In this document: in pieces, positions 1 to 13,600 of the stretch | Numbering within the stretch: position 1 is the stretch's first letter | Layout of the letters: the number at the start of each line of letters is the position of its first letter | Origin: Numida meleagris | Lineage: Eukaryota; Chordata; Aves; Galliformes; Numididae | NCBI RefSeq assembly: GCF_002078875.1 | Contig: NC_034411.1 | Coordinates: 33,684,260 to 33,748,259, forward strand | DNA: 64,000 nt | Direction: 5' to 3' | The notes under the pieces: model-generated | The model's input: only the letters and a program-made list of their open reading frames with translations | The model's database searches: none | What the model was told of the DNA's origin: nothing | Position numbers and translations under genes: made by a program

Positions 1-3000
1 ATATAACTGCACATTCATATGAGTACATCAAAGTTACTTGAACTATTTGTAATCATAATCTCTTCTTCAGCCCCTCATATTAAGATTATAAATAGCCACC
101 TTCTGTAACTGGAACACACTGAGCAATGTAAGTAAACAAAACAGATTGCAACATAGCTATATACAGAAATCTGAGACAAGAGTTTGTGATTTTAGGTACT
201 TTGTGCTTTGAAAAATTCATGAGGCACGTGCAGCGCACACTGCTACTCTGGTTCTTCAAGAATTTGAAGGTTAACTTAAAATGGGCCTCATTAAGAAACA
301 TGAGACCCAAGGGTTGTTTAAACTGGGGAAAGCCCAGTTTTTTTAAAATCTGTTACAGTGAGTTGAAACTGTATTGTAATGATGCAGCTTGAAGCAATTG
401 TCCAGCACGCCAATACTGTCAGAAGCTCCTAACTGCCTGAGCGTGCCATTCTCTTCAGTTCACTCAGTTCAAAGAAATGACATAGGGGTTGCTGTAATAA
501 GATTCAGTGGTTCTCAACACAAAAAGGGGCATTTTTCTTTCCTTTCTAACCGCACGTGAGGCCCAGAAAGGGTTTCCTTCAAGAGGCACACAGCTGCCAT
601 TTTTAGAAGAGAGGAGGGTCATCATCCTGGCAACTTAAACGACCTGTCATTCATTTGAAAAATAACTGCTGGATGGAAAATGTACACTAGCTCAACACCC
701 ATGTTACTATGACTCTAAAGCCCCAAAAGCTGTCAATAAAGACATGGTACAAGATGGGTCCTCACTGCTGCTAAGCCAAAGCAGAACGAGCAGGTAGAAG
801 ACAGACTGGACTAACTCTAGAGTTTGGTAAAATACTGGGAAGAGACAAGACTAGGACTGGCAGTGCAGAATGGGTAATCAGGTCAGAATTCAGAGCCCAG
901 CTGTACATTGAAGTTCATTTCCCTGGATGGTTTCTCCTTCCCTTGTTGTGTGGCAGCAGTAGGGGACAGAAAACACCAGAGGGATTTTAAGTAATCTTAA
1001 AACTACACAAATCAGCAGAGGTCCTCCCCTTGAATAGGGTTTGTCGCATCTCTGACAACTAAAAAATGAATCCACCATCCCTGAGAGGCTGTCACTGGCT
1101 TGTCACAGTCCTCCTCAAGGTGTATGAGGTTATCAACAAGGGGGAAGGGAACAAACTCAAGAGACATTGCCCAACAGGTTTTTAGTTTGGGGTTTACACT
1201 AGTTATGTGTGCTGCAATGCAAGCTTTAGCTCCTTTTATAACAGGGCAATGCAGTTCATCACAAGAAAAAATAATGGTGCGCATCCCTCATTCTTCAGCA
1301 CTCGCTGCATTTACCTACAAGTGAAGCGATCCTAAGCAAACACAGCTGGAACTGGTTAAGGGAGTAACAATGCTGAATGCTTTCTAGGCAGAAGCAATAG
1401 CAACAGTGAGCACCAGCCCTCTTCCTCCTCTCGTTGGAGTAGCGACCCTATCGCCAGGAAGGAAGACAACAGAAATTAGCACGTCATTGTCACACTTCGT
1501 ATCAACGTTTTGATTGTGAACGCCTAGCAGCAAAATACAATTAGAAAAGATACGGTGCGGTAAAAATACTTTGGGGAGAAATATTACAAGGACCAATCTA
1601 CATCGGTAGCAGACCCAGCAAAGCACACATTTGTTCACTGAGTAGATGGGTATCACCTGAGAGTACATCCCATAAACCACATCTATTTCTCTAAGTGAAA
1701 GATAACTACAACTTTGTGCACACAAATTACCGTTTTTTTTTCCTTGTCATTCACAGATGACACTGATTTTATTTTCCTCATATAAAAGGAGACATTTTAC
1801 TCCGCTGATTTAACAAATATTCGGAATATATTCATTACAATAAAGCAGCTAAAAAGCTGTTCTAATCTCTAGAAGAACCTTTATCATCTCCACATATTTT
1901 ATATATATATATAAACAATCATTCAAAAAAATAATTTTGTTAAAGTGATGATATTGCACTCAAAAGTCTGGGATTCCATTTTCCCCTTGCATTTTAAATC
2001 AAAGATCAGCTTCATTTTTTATTTCTTTTTTTTTTTTTTTTTAACAAAATGAAGCTTTAATTTTCTACTAAAAACAAGTAGGCATGCAATCGATATAATA
2101 CAATATATTTCAAATGTCACCAAAAAGGAAAAGTTGCTTATGAAACTGGAGTAAGGAACAATTCTGCGATAGGCCACGTGAGAGTAGTAAATGTAAACAT
2201 TCTGCTGGCACTACGCTGCTGCAGGTGTTGCAGAGTGCAGCCCGGTTCAGCACCCAGGAGGTACAGGAAATCTGTTGAAGCATTCTGTACTTCGGTGAGT
2301 TTCCACGCAGCAGTGGCACATCGGATGGACTACGCATAAGCACGGAGCAATGAGATGACGGTGGTTACGGAGCAAATGCTGACCTCGGAACGCCGTAATT
2401 TTGAAATGCGATTTTCACATTCATATTCCAAGACAGCAGTGAAACTACTATTGTTGCTGCAAATGAAGTACAGAGTTAGATCCCCCATGTGTAACTTACA
2501 TTACTGTATGCCAGTGGCAGTCTGGATGCTACCCTCAGCCTACAAAATCCCAGCAAGGTACCTGTGTGCAGAATGTTCACCTCGCTTTGTTTGCGGGAGT
2601 GCCACCCTTGTCCATGTGTCAAAGTGAGATACACAGGCAGCGGAGAAAAAAAACATAAAAAAAGAAAACATCCTCAGCCAATGTGAAGAAGCCACAGATC
2701 TTGAAAATCTAAATGAAGGTGGCTGCTTCTTAATGTAGTTCTAGAGGAGAATCTAGAGGAGAACAAGATCTTTCTCTCTATCAAACTCATTATCTTCAGG
2801 TAACAAACAATATTACACTTGGAGTCCCTGAGATTCTACAGCTCTCTGCCTGGGACAAATGGGGAGACTTTGGATACACGATAATGAGGTGCAAGCCAAC
2901 ACACAGCACCCTGAGTTGCAAGTGAAACGATAGGAATGGGCAACCCGTTCCTGAACAGCCAAGAGATGCAGAAGAAAATGCAAAGGAAGTTTTGGTTGGG

Positions 3001-4179
3001 GAATGAAAAGATGCGTACTGCAGGGGAGGACAGAAAAAAAACGGACGTATTTCTACAAAGCCTTTCCCCCTGTTACCATCAGAGAAGGGCGGAAAAACCA
3101 AGCAGGGAGAAGAGCTCACTGAGAAAGGCCACAAAGAAATAGGGCCTTCTAAATGCACAGTGGAACAATAATGCAAAAGCAGACACAGTCAGGCAGTCTT
3201 GTTCCCAGTGTGCCCCGAATAGCACTCCAGCACGGACTGTAAGAACTGACACTATTCTGGATAGAAACTAGGCATAGAAGTAAGTAATCCTTTTCTCCTG
3301 AAACTACAGGAAAAATACAAAGAGGCAAAATACAAAGTCACAATCAAATCGGAGAATACTTTCCATAGTGAAAAATGAAATACTGGCTTCAGAAACAAAA
3401 CAGACATCTGTTCTGTATCTTAAACAGGGTTAACTGTAAAAAAGAGGTGCCTGTAAAATCTTAAGTTTGAAATCCTTTATTTCCCAGTATATTGCTAAGT
3501 AATTTTGAAATTAAATCAAAAATAAAGAAATATCAGAGATGGATATGAAAAACTTACAGCTAGAAAATGGTTGCTGAGCCACCTGAATTTCTATAAAGGC
3601 ATCAACAAAAATGTTAAAAACACTGTCTCATAAAATTACGTAGAATTTGAAGTGCCAGATCATCTTTACAATGGCCACAATATGAATATGGATGGACTTT
3701 TGCAACTCTGGAAAAAACTAATTGTGACTTTGCCAAAAGGTGGCTTAATATAGCAATCAAAACATCCTCAAAAACAGAGTCTTGCACATCTGTGATTTCC
3801 TTTTCTCTCAACCATTCAGCACTCAGTAAGCTGCCCTCATTAGAAAAAAACATTACGTGGTCACAATTTTACTCTCTTATGTAGTTGTGCTGTAATCTTA
3901 ATACATTCTTGGGGAAAAAAAGGAGAGCAAGTAGAACGCTGAATAAAAGTAGACACTATAAAAACTACCTGTAAAGTATCATAAGTCTGGAAAACATTTG
4001 TGGCATTACACAGGCTACTGTTAACGTAAAGAAAAAAAAGCAATTTATCCACTTCACGAATATGAACAATGCACTTGTTCCCAGCCATTTAGAATGCTCT
4101 GACATTCCAAATGTTCATAAAAATTGGGTAATAAAATAATTAAGTCAATACCCTTAAGTACAATAAATAATGGTGTTTA
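1..4179. other. SLC30A6 3' UTR and downstream flank, no gene recognised
   Basis: No exon-like open frame with splice signals or recognisable protein was found on either strand. The longest open frame, a minus-strand one at 1384-1725, shows no family features. The right-hand part should hold the SLC30A6 3' UTR, because several minus-strand AATAAA signals (TTTATT on the plus strand) occur, for example near 3475, 2019 and 1768. A T run lies at 2026-2042. In human the next gene on this side is NLRC4, and no trace of it was seen here. Confidence 0.5.
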
Positions 4180-4181
4180 TT
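4176..4181 (-). terminator. SLC30A6: Polyadenylation signal overlapping the SLC30A6 stop codon
   Basis: The minus strand reads TAATAAA across the stop codon (TAA at 4182-4180), so an exact AATAAA lies at 4181-4176. The sequence just downstream is not clearly GU-rich, so this may not be the main cleavage site. If used, it would give an mRNA with almost no 3' UTR. Confidence 0.3.
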
Positions 4182-4677
4182 ATGGTCGGGATTGACCACG
4201 AGTGTTTGTTCCATATCTGCTCGGGACATTTGTAAAGCCAGTTCTGAATCCTTGAGTTGCTCCCATTCCCGGTAATCCAAATCCTTGATTGAGTACACTG
4301 CTGTAAGGTGTGGATCCATGATTAAGGCCCAATCCATAGGGCCTTGTCTGAGTGTTTAAAAGGATAACTGGATTCACATTTTTGCCTGGTGTATTGAAAG
4401 AAAATTCTGGTGGCGGGCTGCTGGGCTTAGCTGGAGTAGATGTAATAGGGTTCAAGTTGTCAGCAGCTTTCAAAGACGGCATTGTAACAATGTGATGATC
4501 CGAAAGGTTCAGCATATTGTTTGCAATAGGCACGGATGATAAGGTAGGTCTGATCCAGTCATCTTTGAAAATCTGAACAGTCAACGTTGAGACCAATGTA
4601 TATAACCTGTTAGTGACATGGGCAAGTACCATTTGCTCATTCGCATCTCTCCGAATTCGGACATGTACTGATCCAGC
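4180..4677 (-). CDS. SLC30A6: SLC30A6 exon 14 (last coding exon)
   Basis: Residues 296-460 and the stop. It opens AGSVHVRIRRDANEQMVLAH, the end of the cytosolic CDF C-terminal domain, after a T-rich acceptor. The rest is a low-complexity tail carrying TPAKPSSPPPEFSFNTPGKN and repeated G-rich turns, ending GQSRP. This tail is conserved in ZnT6 but absent from most SLC30 members. Confidence 0.97.
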   Translation of the reverse strand, partial: AGSVHVRIRRDANEQMVLAHVTNRLYTLVSTLTVQIFKDDWIRPTLSSVPIANNMLNLSDHHIVTMPSLKAADNLNPITSTPAKPSSPPPEFSFNTPGKNVNPVILLNTQTRPYGLGLNHGSTPYSSVLNQGFGLPGMGATQGFRTGFTNVPSRYGTNTRGQSRP

Positions 4678-7600
4678 CTAAAAAAAAATGATAAAAATAG
4701 GTTGGCTGTTAACCGTCACCTCCATAAGATTCTCCATATGCATTCAAGAAGCAGTAAGTCAGCCTGCAGAGGATTATGCAAAGACCCTTCTCAGTGGAGA
4801 TTACTGGCTAAACTGGGAAGGATATCCAAGAATTCCATTACTGGAACAGATTTTGATCTTTGCTAATGTGTTGACCTCATGAACGCATCAAGATCATTAT
4901 TCAGGAAAAGTTGAAAGTCTTAAAATTGAACAATAAAACATAACATGCGATGGCATGAAAACAAAAGGCAAAAACTGGTTAAAAAAAAAAACAAAAAAAA
5001 GGCCCAAGAGAAGAAGAAAGTGCAGACGAAATCCACATTCCAAATTCAAGAAAATGTATAATCACTGTGCTGCTGGAGCAGACAGAAGACAAAGACAACA
5101 ATGTGCGTGTGAGATGCTAAAAATGAAACCAGTAGCAAGAACAAAGGAAAGGCATTGCCCCTCGGGGAAATCAGACTGACTTTCTCCTCGAAGCGCACAT
5201 GTCTGCAAACTATCTCTGCCTGTCTCTCAGTAATGCCACACTGTTCATGTGGAACTACTGATGCAAAAGGGTAGCAGACACAAAATGAACCCCTCATATC
5301 CTTTTTCAGTTCATATTTAATATAAGATGGTTCACAGCCTGTGCAAATTTAGGGTATTTTTTACATCGGATGGAGCAGTTGAGAGCATACCCTTGTCCCT
5401 GGAAGTTTCTACTGCAACCTGGAAGGTGTCAGTAGGCAAATGTACATGCAAAGGTCCGATCAAGCTCTTCTTCCCCTCCAAAAATTAGCTTAATGGAAGG
5501 ATTCAGAAGGAGAAAAAAAAAAAAATCTAACAGTCCTAATTTTCTGGCAACATACCTGCATCAATTCAAGAAGAACTAAGTTCTTTGTGATCATTCTCGA
5601 TCACTAAAAAGGTCTTCTTTTCTTACAGTAGAATATCAATGTACATCTGTAGTTGCGTTGTACTTTCTTTCTGTTACCCATAAATGCTGAAAATATGATT
5701 CTACTGCAGATCTTTGGTACACAGAGGTCTACAGTTTTTTTCTCCTCATGGAGAGCTTCTACACTAACACATTTTGAAAAACGCCTTTGCTATTGTGCAG
5801 AATGCCAAAATACAGGATAAATTCTGAAATGCTCTAATTCAGAGCTGCTACATACAAAAATAATATTAACCAATAACAAAGCTTTACAAAACATAAAGGT
5901 GGGAGAAAATATGTTTGTTTTTTTTAAATAAATCACAGAAAAGGACCAAGTATTGACTCAATCAACATATTTTATTGCCTTTTTTAATTAAAAATAAATA
6001 CCTCACTACTTTTTTTTTATTTAAATGAAGTAACACACTTCTTTTAAAAGACAATAAAGACATGCCTTACCAAAGTGCCAAAACCTAAAGTCCAGAAATG
6101 CTCATTTCGAACTTCCAAGACACCATCCAAAGTTGAAACCTAATTTTCCACAAATATCCAGAAATATGAAACCAGTTAGAAATGTTCAAATTTTCTTAGA
6201 AATGCACTTATTCACGTAGTTGAATAACAGCATTTTCACTACCAAAACAACAGCTTCCATACTACAAAATGGAACAAATCTGCTAACTGTAACATTAATA
6301 TTTACCTACCGCTATCTGTAGACATCTAAGTCCATCAGAAAAGTGGATTTAAGTAGCTCAGGTTAAAGTAACTCTCACTGCAAAACTGAAACACTGTCTA
6401 AACATGATACGCTGTATGTTAACAGCATTCTTTACTCCTCTTTCCCGCAACTTACATTGGTAAGCCTCTTTCACAGTAGGTCAAAACTTAAAAGAATCAA
6501 CCAACCAACAAACTGCTGTGCGAGATAAGACATGTTCCAGATGCCTCTGTGACACTACTTGTCACAGAGTGTCTTAGATAATAAACTCCACATTTTCTAC
6601 ATGCAGAAAAAAAATAAAATTAATAAGAAATCCCTGAGGGATCACCTTGGATTACAGACTCACAAAAGCTTTTCATACTCCTGAATGCTTATTTAACACT
6701 GTCTGTGCACGACGTGTCATGTATTATACACTGACTTACCTCTCTAAGAAGTTTATCCAACTGGCCAAACACATGTGGTGGGGTTGTCTTTAAAAGAAAA
6801 AAAAGTTACACTAAAGATTAACTGGCTCTGATTAAGTAACGGAGCCTTTAAATCCAGATTACCTACTCAAGACCAATGGTATTACACAATACATTCTTAT
6901 GACTTCATGCTGAACACTTTTACTGTCTTTACAATTCCTTTGGCCCTTTATCAAACATTCCCCTTGGAACATTTCCCATTCACATCCTTAAAACAGATAA
7001 GGACATTTAACAATACTGAAACCAGAAAAAAATCGTTTTGCAACATTGCCTTACCTGGAGCAGTACTTTTCCGCTGTAGACACTCATGGGATACATGGTA
7101 CCAAATGTCATCAAAGCTATTGCTATAGCTGAGGCTGTGTCTACAGCATAGTAATTGCTAGAGAGAAAGAAAAAAAAAAAAAAGGGAAAAAGGGAGTGAT
7201 ATTTCCGAAAGGCACAAGGACTTGAAAAGAACGAAAAAAATCAGAAGAAATTATATACAGATTGAGAAGATCTGAACTATGTGTCTTTGAGAAATGATGA
7301 ACACATTAATGCAATTGCAAATTCATTCATACAGAATACAGCTTTTGATGAGAACATTCTTTTCACATAAGAAAATGCAACTTCCCACAGAACGGATATA
7401 AAATGAATTTCATTAAACAACTATACCTACTTGATTTCAATGAGCATATACGTAATGCAAAGAGCTAGAGCTCCAGCAATATCAATCAAGACAAAAGGGT
7501 TCATCCGTGGTAGAAAGATGCTACTCAGTCCTGGGATGATTCCACAAATACTGAAACAAAACCAAACAAGCAGTTGTCAGCTAGTTGTTCATCACTGCTT

Positions 7601-10600
7601 CCAAACCACAGAATCCATAAGAGTCAGACCCACTACTTCAGAATGTGAAACTCTGCAGTCACAGCAAATGATATCTCCAAGAACCCTAAAAGCTATTCTA
7701 ATTCTGCTCATACTTACATTTTACAATATAATTTGACACTTGTATTTTCATATCAACAGCGTAAGTACTCAAAAAGGTATGTATAATTAAAAACAAACCC
7801 TTCCAATACCTGACAAAAATAATTGCCAATTATGTTACCTTGCACTCAGATAACATACAGTAGGAGAGAGTTAAAAGCTAAGACAAATAAGAAACACTGA
7901 ACTAGTGCTTGGAAGACATGGGCTCTCCAATTTTCTGCTGGACAGATGAGGAGTTTCCATAGCTTATTTCACATATCGCATTTAAACTGCAACCATCCCT
8001 GTTGCTTGCCCATTCTACAGAGTAATTAAAAAGAAACCCCTATAAAATATATTGATCAGATAGGTAACGCTTGTTGAGAAACGCGGTTCAGGTCTGTACC
8101 AAACAAAGCTAGTTTATCTCAACTCTTCTAAAGAGAATTACATTTAATGTACTGAATGCATTAAAAAGGAAGGTTATGAAGAAAGATGTCGGTCTCACAG
8201 AAATACATCTTGGAAATGTGAGAGATGATGTTTGGGCTGGAGTCCACACGCTGGATCAGCAGATAATGCTGTTATAAAAACCTCTGAAATGCAACAGTTC
8301 ATGTCTCAACATCTTTCAAAATTGCTATTATGTGCAAAAAACAACAGTGCCTCTCAGAAATTAACTGCTGAAAAAACAGAGCTTTACCTTCTACTGAGAT
8401 CTGCAACATGCTCCTGAAGCCAACTCGTGCTTGCAGCTTCAAAAGAAAGTTAATGAAATGACTACAAGTAAAGCAATCAATTTTAAAACATATTTCAAAT
8501 TTTATTTTAAGGGAAGAACCTAATAAATTTCAGCAGAATCATTTTCACATTAACAATACAAAGTCTGAATTTTCTAGGCAGTAAGTAAAATGCTGTTTCA
8601 TATAAAAACCTGAACTGACTAAATACAAATACAATTTCAGGTTAAATTCAACACAGTTATCTCTACATTACATGAAGTATAATGCACTGACATTATGTAT
8701 TATGTATGGCAAAACACATATAAAACCATGGAAAAGTAAGAAGACTTCTCCCACTGTACTAGTATTCAAAATACTCAGCAGTGCCCCAGTAGTCAGTGAG
8801 AGTGTCTGCAAGATTACCTCACAGTGGAACTCGGGAGATAAAAGTGCTATTAAGAAGGAACTACTACATTCATTTATTTTCAATCCATGAATAAACCAAC
8901 TAAATGTTTTCAAAGTAAAATTTGAAATATGACCTTGAATTTAGATACAGAAAATAAAGGGTAATTTAGCATTACTGTGGTACTCCGTTTTCAGTAATAA
9001 CTACACAGAAGACTGAGAGCCAAGTAAGCAAACCAGCAGTGAAATTTGGAATGCAATTTTAAACTGCATTAAGTTGCAGAAGTAACAGTAACATATACCT
9101 GCTAGTTAAGACAGTTAACCAGACAAGTTATTTCTTCATAAAAAAAGGAACATTTAATGGCATTAAAGCCTTTTCTTATTTCTTAGCATATATTATCACA
9201 TACCTTCAGAGACATAAGCAAAAGGCTTATTCCTGACAGAAAGCATTGTAAATAAGTTGAAAAAGAGAGCCACAAAAGTACCAACTAGTAGTCGCCCCCT
9301 AGGGAGAGGAAAGAAGAGATATCTTAATTCGATATTATCAGCAAAATGCATGAAATCAAGCTGTAATGACTACTAACAATAGCATACTACTTCTCTTGGT
9401 AGTTGTCACTGAAATTGAAAGTGAAAGTAAGATAAATTAGTATACTGTCTAATAACTGACAGCATATTAGCATTCTGGGGGGAAAACATGAAATCTCCAA
9501 ATATCATGCATTAACATTATCATATCACACTGAACACAATGTTCATCATGTCAAGTAACTAAGTGCACACGTGTGTATGCATAGATGCACACACACACAC
9601 GTATACATACACACACATATGTGCAGTTATATATTTATTTACACACACTGTCCTTTGAAGCTTAATAAATACAATGTCCCCTTAGCAGGAATAATAATGC
9701 TTGTTTTCCTACAGAAAGAGCACAGAGCCTCTACTCTTGACCAGAGCTATGATTTCACCATGTCTTCTGTCCCTTCTTTTACCTTCCCCATGTTCTATGC
9801 AATCGTCATCATCTTTGTAATAAACCCTGTTCCTTAACGATTACAGCATCCTTCCCTCCAACATACCAGGCCTCCTAATTGGTGATTTAGTAAGAGGCAG
9901 CAGATACCACAACTCTTTCCAAACAATGAACGTGCTGAGAGGCCAGTCAGCAGGCCTGTATGCAAGGTACAAAGGTGATTGCTGAACTCACACAGAGTCT
10001 TTCCTACAGTGTGAGCACTAACCTGGCTTTCCCTTCTGTACCCAACATCCAAATGTAAAAAAAAAAAAAAAAACACATAACAAACAGCAAGGTACAAAAA
10101 CCAATTTGGTGTTGAAAGTACACTTATAATTTGTACATGCTAGACTGAGAATTAGGAATACAAAGGGAAACTGAAAAACCTATCATCTCACATATCAAAA
10201 TAATTTCTTACGTGTGTATCTCAGGTTGCTCCAGAAATCGCTCTGCGCTACAAAAACAATGGAAAACTTGAGTTACATTATACAATAAAGACTTGACACC
10301 TGAAGCATACTCCTCATGTTCTGAAAAAACAGCTGCTACTCATAAACCAAACTGACAGATATAACATTGGGAAAAACAAATTCCTTAAGTAAGCACATCA
10401 GTTTTTATAAGTGATGAAAATATGTATCACTGAGACGAAGCAGGATATGATCTTATATTTTCCAACTATTTCCACACTCTGCCACGTACATGCTAGCTAT
10501 CATAGGTATTGTCTACACATTAAAAAGATGCTTGTAATCAACTCGTCAGAAAATACTGCTACTCTCACCACCATTACTGCTGGTAATCAAAACAGACTTT

Positions 10601-13600
10601 GAAATCCCTGACTTACAGCTTTGCACTAAGCAAGGCCAAATAAAGCACATGTTGGGTTCTGTAGTGGAGATACAAAGTTGCTGGGTTGTTTTTTTTTTTT
10701 TTTTTTTTTAACCCATCCCTGACATAAGAAATGACCTTCAGCTGTAAGAAAGAAAAACCTAGGATAAGCTCTGGGAATTTCCTAAAAGCAAGGTCAGAAA
10801 ACTTGGAGGCTGTGATTGTGTCTCATTATTAAAATCTATTCCAGTGAATTTTGGGATAAAAATCAACTTACACTGTAGCATTTCTAAGTAGTTAATACAT
10901 GCCTTTATATAGGAAATAGAACCTTTGAAGAACAAAAAGGAAGGTAAGCTGCCTCCCTTCTAGGTGTTAACAAAAGACTTTTCATTTTTTAAGAATTAAA
11001 TAATTCTTAAGGCTAAACACCTGAAACACCACCCACACCTGGAACCATTTGTATGTCAAATTAATGCTTGAGCACATTTTGTGGTGATAAAAATTGTGTG
11101 ATAAAATTGCTAGCTTAAACGTTCAGATCCTTAACATATTAAGAAGTTGCTTTACTTCAAGGTGCAACTTACAGAAAAGAAAAGTTTTCTTAAGTAATTA
11201 GCTTAAAAAGTCAAGATGCATAGGAGACATATTACATCAAATTCCTAACAGCGTTTGGAAAATATGATTCCTAAAAATACAGTCTTCCTTGACAGTTGTT
11301 AAATTCCAATTACCAATTTTAATCACGTTATTTAAAGTCTCCATGCAGTATAATCGATATAAATTAGCAGTTAGGTTTATCAGCATTTTTTTCTACAGTT
11401 TACCACCACACACAGCATTTGTACCACCTGCAGAATGCATGTGCTTTTGCTCAACATGGACTGATTTTTCTTGTATAAGAAAATAAAGAAAAAGGTATAG
11501 ATCCCTACCTTTCTTTCAATATAAAAAGAGCACCAAGCTGTGCCAGAACTGTAGAAGCAAATACAGCTAGAACTTCAAACCTCTCAAACCTGAAATTTAA
11601 GAATAAAGTTTAGGAACATTGAACGTTCAACAGTTCATTGAATGCACTGCAGTCTGCAGAGCAGCAAGTGGAATAGATCCACTATTTCTAATTCTTTCAA
11701 GTGGAGATAGATGAGAACAAACTGGAAGATCACAATGTAGCACAGTTTTCAATTTAACCTAAAATTCCAATTACCATGAACAAATCTTCGTTCTGACAGA
11801 AGAAAGACTATAATTTCCAGCTTAAAATTATGCATTTCTTAGTTCTTTTTCTTGCTTCTTCCCTTTCCTCTTCTCCTGTATACTGTGCCAGTTCTTTACA
11901 GAACCAATCTTGGGTCTCCTTAATTTTTACAAATGCCAATTGTTTGTGGTGGCTGTTACAGAACATAAGCAAGGATATTCGATAATGAATCAAATGCTGT
12001 ATTATCAAGCACTGAATCTTGTTATTAGCACTTACCCAAATGAATAGACTGGACTGGGTTTCTTCACCATTACCCAGTAGCTTATTAGACATGTTATCAA
12101 ACTGAAAAAAAAAGATGGGAGAATTGGACTCTAATAAACAACTATGGTCTTCACAAATTTTAAAACGCACAGACATACATTTCTGCCACTAGAACCAAAT
12201 AACCAACATTTTACCATGAACTCAACCCTTCCATCACTATCCCAGTGAGGTTTCCAGTGAATCCAGAAAAGACTATTTGGAAATAGAAGAGAGGTTGCAA
12301 AGACATCTAAGCTGTCCCCAGAAAACAGACAGCAAATAAGTTTAGGGTAACAGTAACCAATCTAATTCCTTGTATCAGAAGACAGCCAAGGTCGTACTTA
12401 CAACATGCTGCACTTTCAAAGGCTACCATCAACCTTCAATGCAGAACATCACTCAGCCTAAATCAAGTTTGCCACAACCCTAAATTATAATGCATTTTCT
12501 ATTGCTGCCTCGATGAGCACAAGTAGCGTTTATTTTGCATGCAAACTGAGTTTCACTGAAAGGATACCAGAGGCAACACGAGGTCAGGCCTGAATCTGTC
12601 TAGCAGGGAAAGGTATTTTGAAAAAATCTTTTTGATACCGTCTGGTATCACACTTATAAATGAAGAGTACAAAGCAAAAGTCTATGAAATTAACAAAGGA
12701 ATCTAATCATTGTCAACACAGCTATGGCGTTTCTCATCTATTTATTGTGATGTACAATTTTAAACTCACTTAAATTATATTTAAACCAGCTAGTGTTTCA
12801 TCACAGGTGATTCACTGGTATGCGTTTGTAAATAAATTTTGTATGCATAAAAATAAACAAAACCAGGCCCAAATGAACTGTAAGATTAAATGGGAAAAAG
12901 CTCACCTGAAAAGATCAAAGATTGTCAAATACGTGTAAGCAGTTAAAGCTGTAAAAAAGCAAATATTAAAAAATTATAATTTTTCAGTCACTTGCAGTAG
13001 AGGGATTTAACAGAAGATTCCATCTCCATGCCATTTTCTAGCTAAATAAATGATCTGCAGAGTACTCTCTTCTTTGTATGTGCATGTAATATTAATGTTC
13101 TGAAAACACCAGTATCTCTCACTTCCCAAACAGGTTCATTACGGCAATCCACATTCTAATAAATCATGTAGTGATGCCCAGCTAAATAAGGTAGTAAGCT
13201 AGCAGGAATAAGTAGCTGTGACTAAGGTCTTAAACACAGAAAAGTTGGGAGACCTTCTAGTAACCCATTCTCCATCAAAGCAAGAGATCTCTTACACGCA
13301 TTATTGCAGGAGAAAGTAGGTTCACTTGTTTTGCTTCCCTAACCCATCTAAAACAACAAGAAAACCTATATCACGAATGGAAAATATAGGGGATTCCACT
13401 TTCAGTACTGCTGATAGGGAGCACCTTGGAGGGCCTATACAAGAATAGGAAAAAATACAAAACATTAAAAAGCGGCACTCCTGAAATTAGAGAATGCTTT
13501 TGCCGCACTACAGATGCCTTCAACCAACTGCAAATGAGGATCTCTCTATGACACTGATATTACTTCTAAAAGGAATAGGTTTAGAACAGTTAAGACAATT

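Noticed and set aside
1384..1725. 113-codon minus-strand frame downstream of SLC30A6
   Set aside because: No splice context, no recognisable domain, and it sits in probable 3' UTR or flank. Its length is near what chance gives in a window this long.
4140..4337. Minus-strand frame over the SLC30A6 last exon
   Set aside because: Shadow in another frame of the real ZnT6 C-terminal exon.
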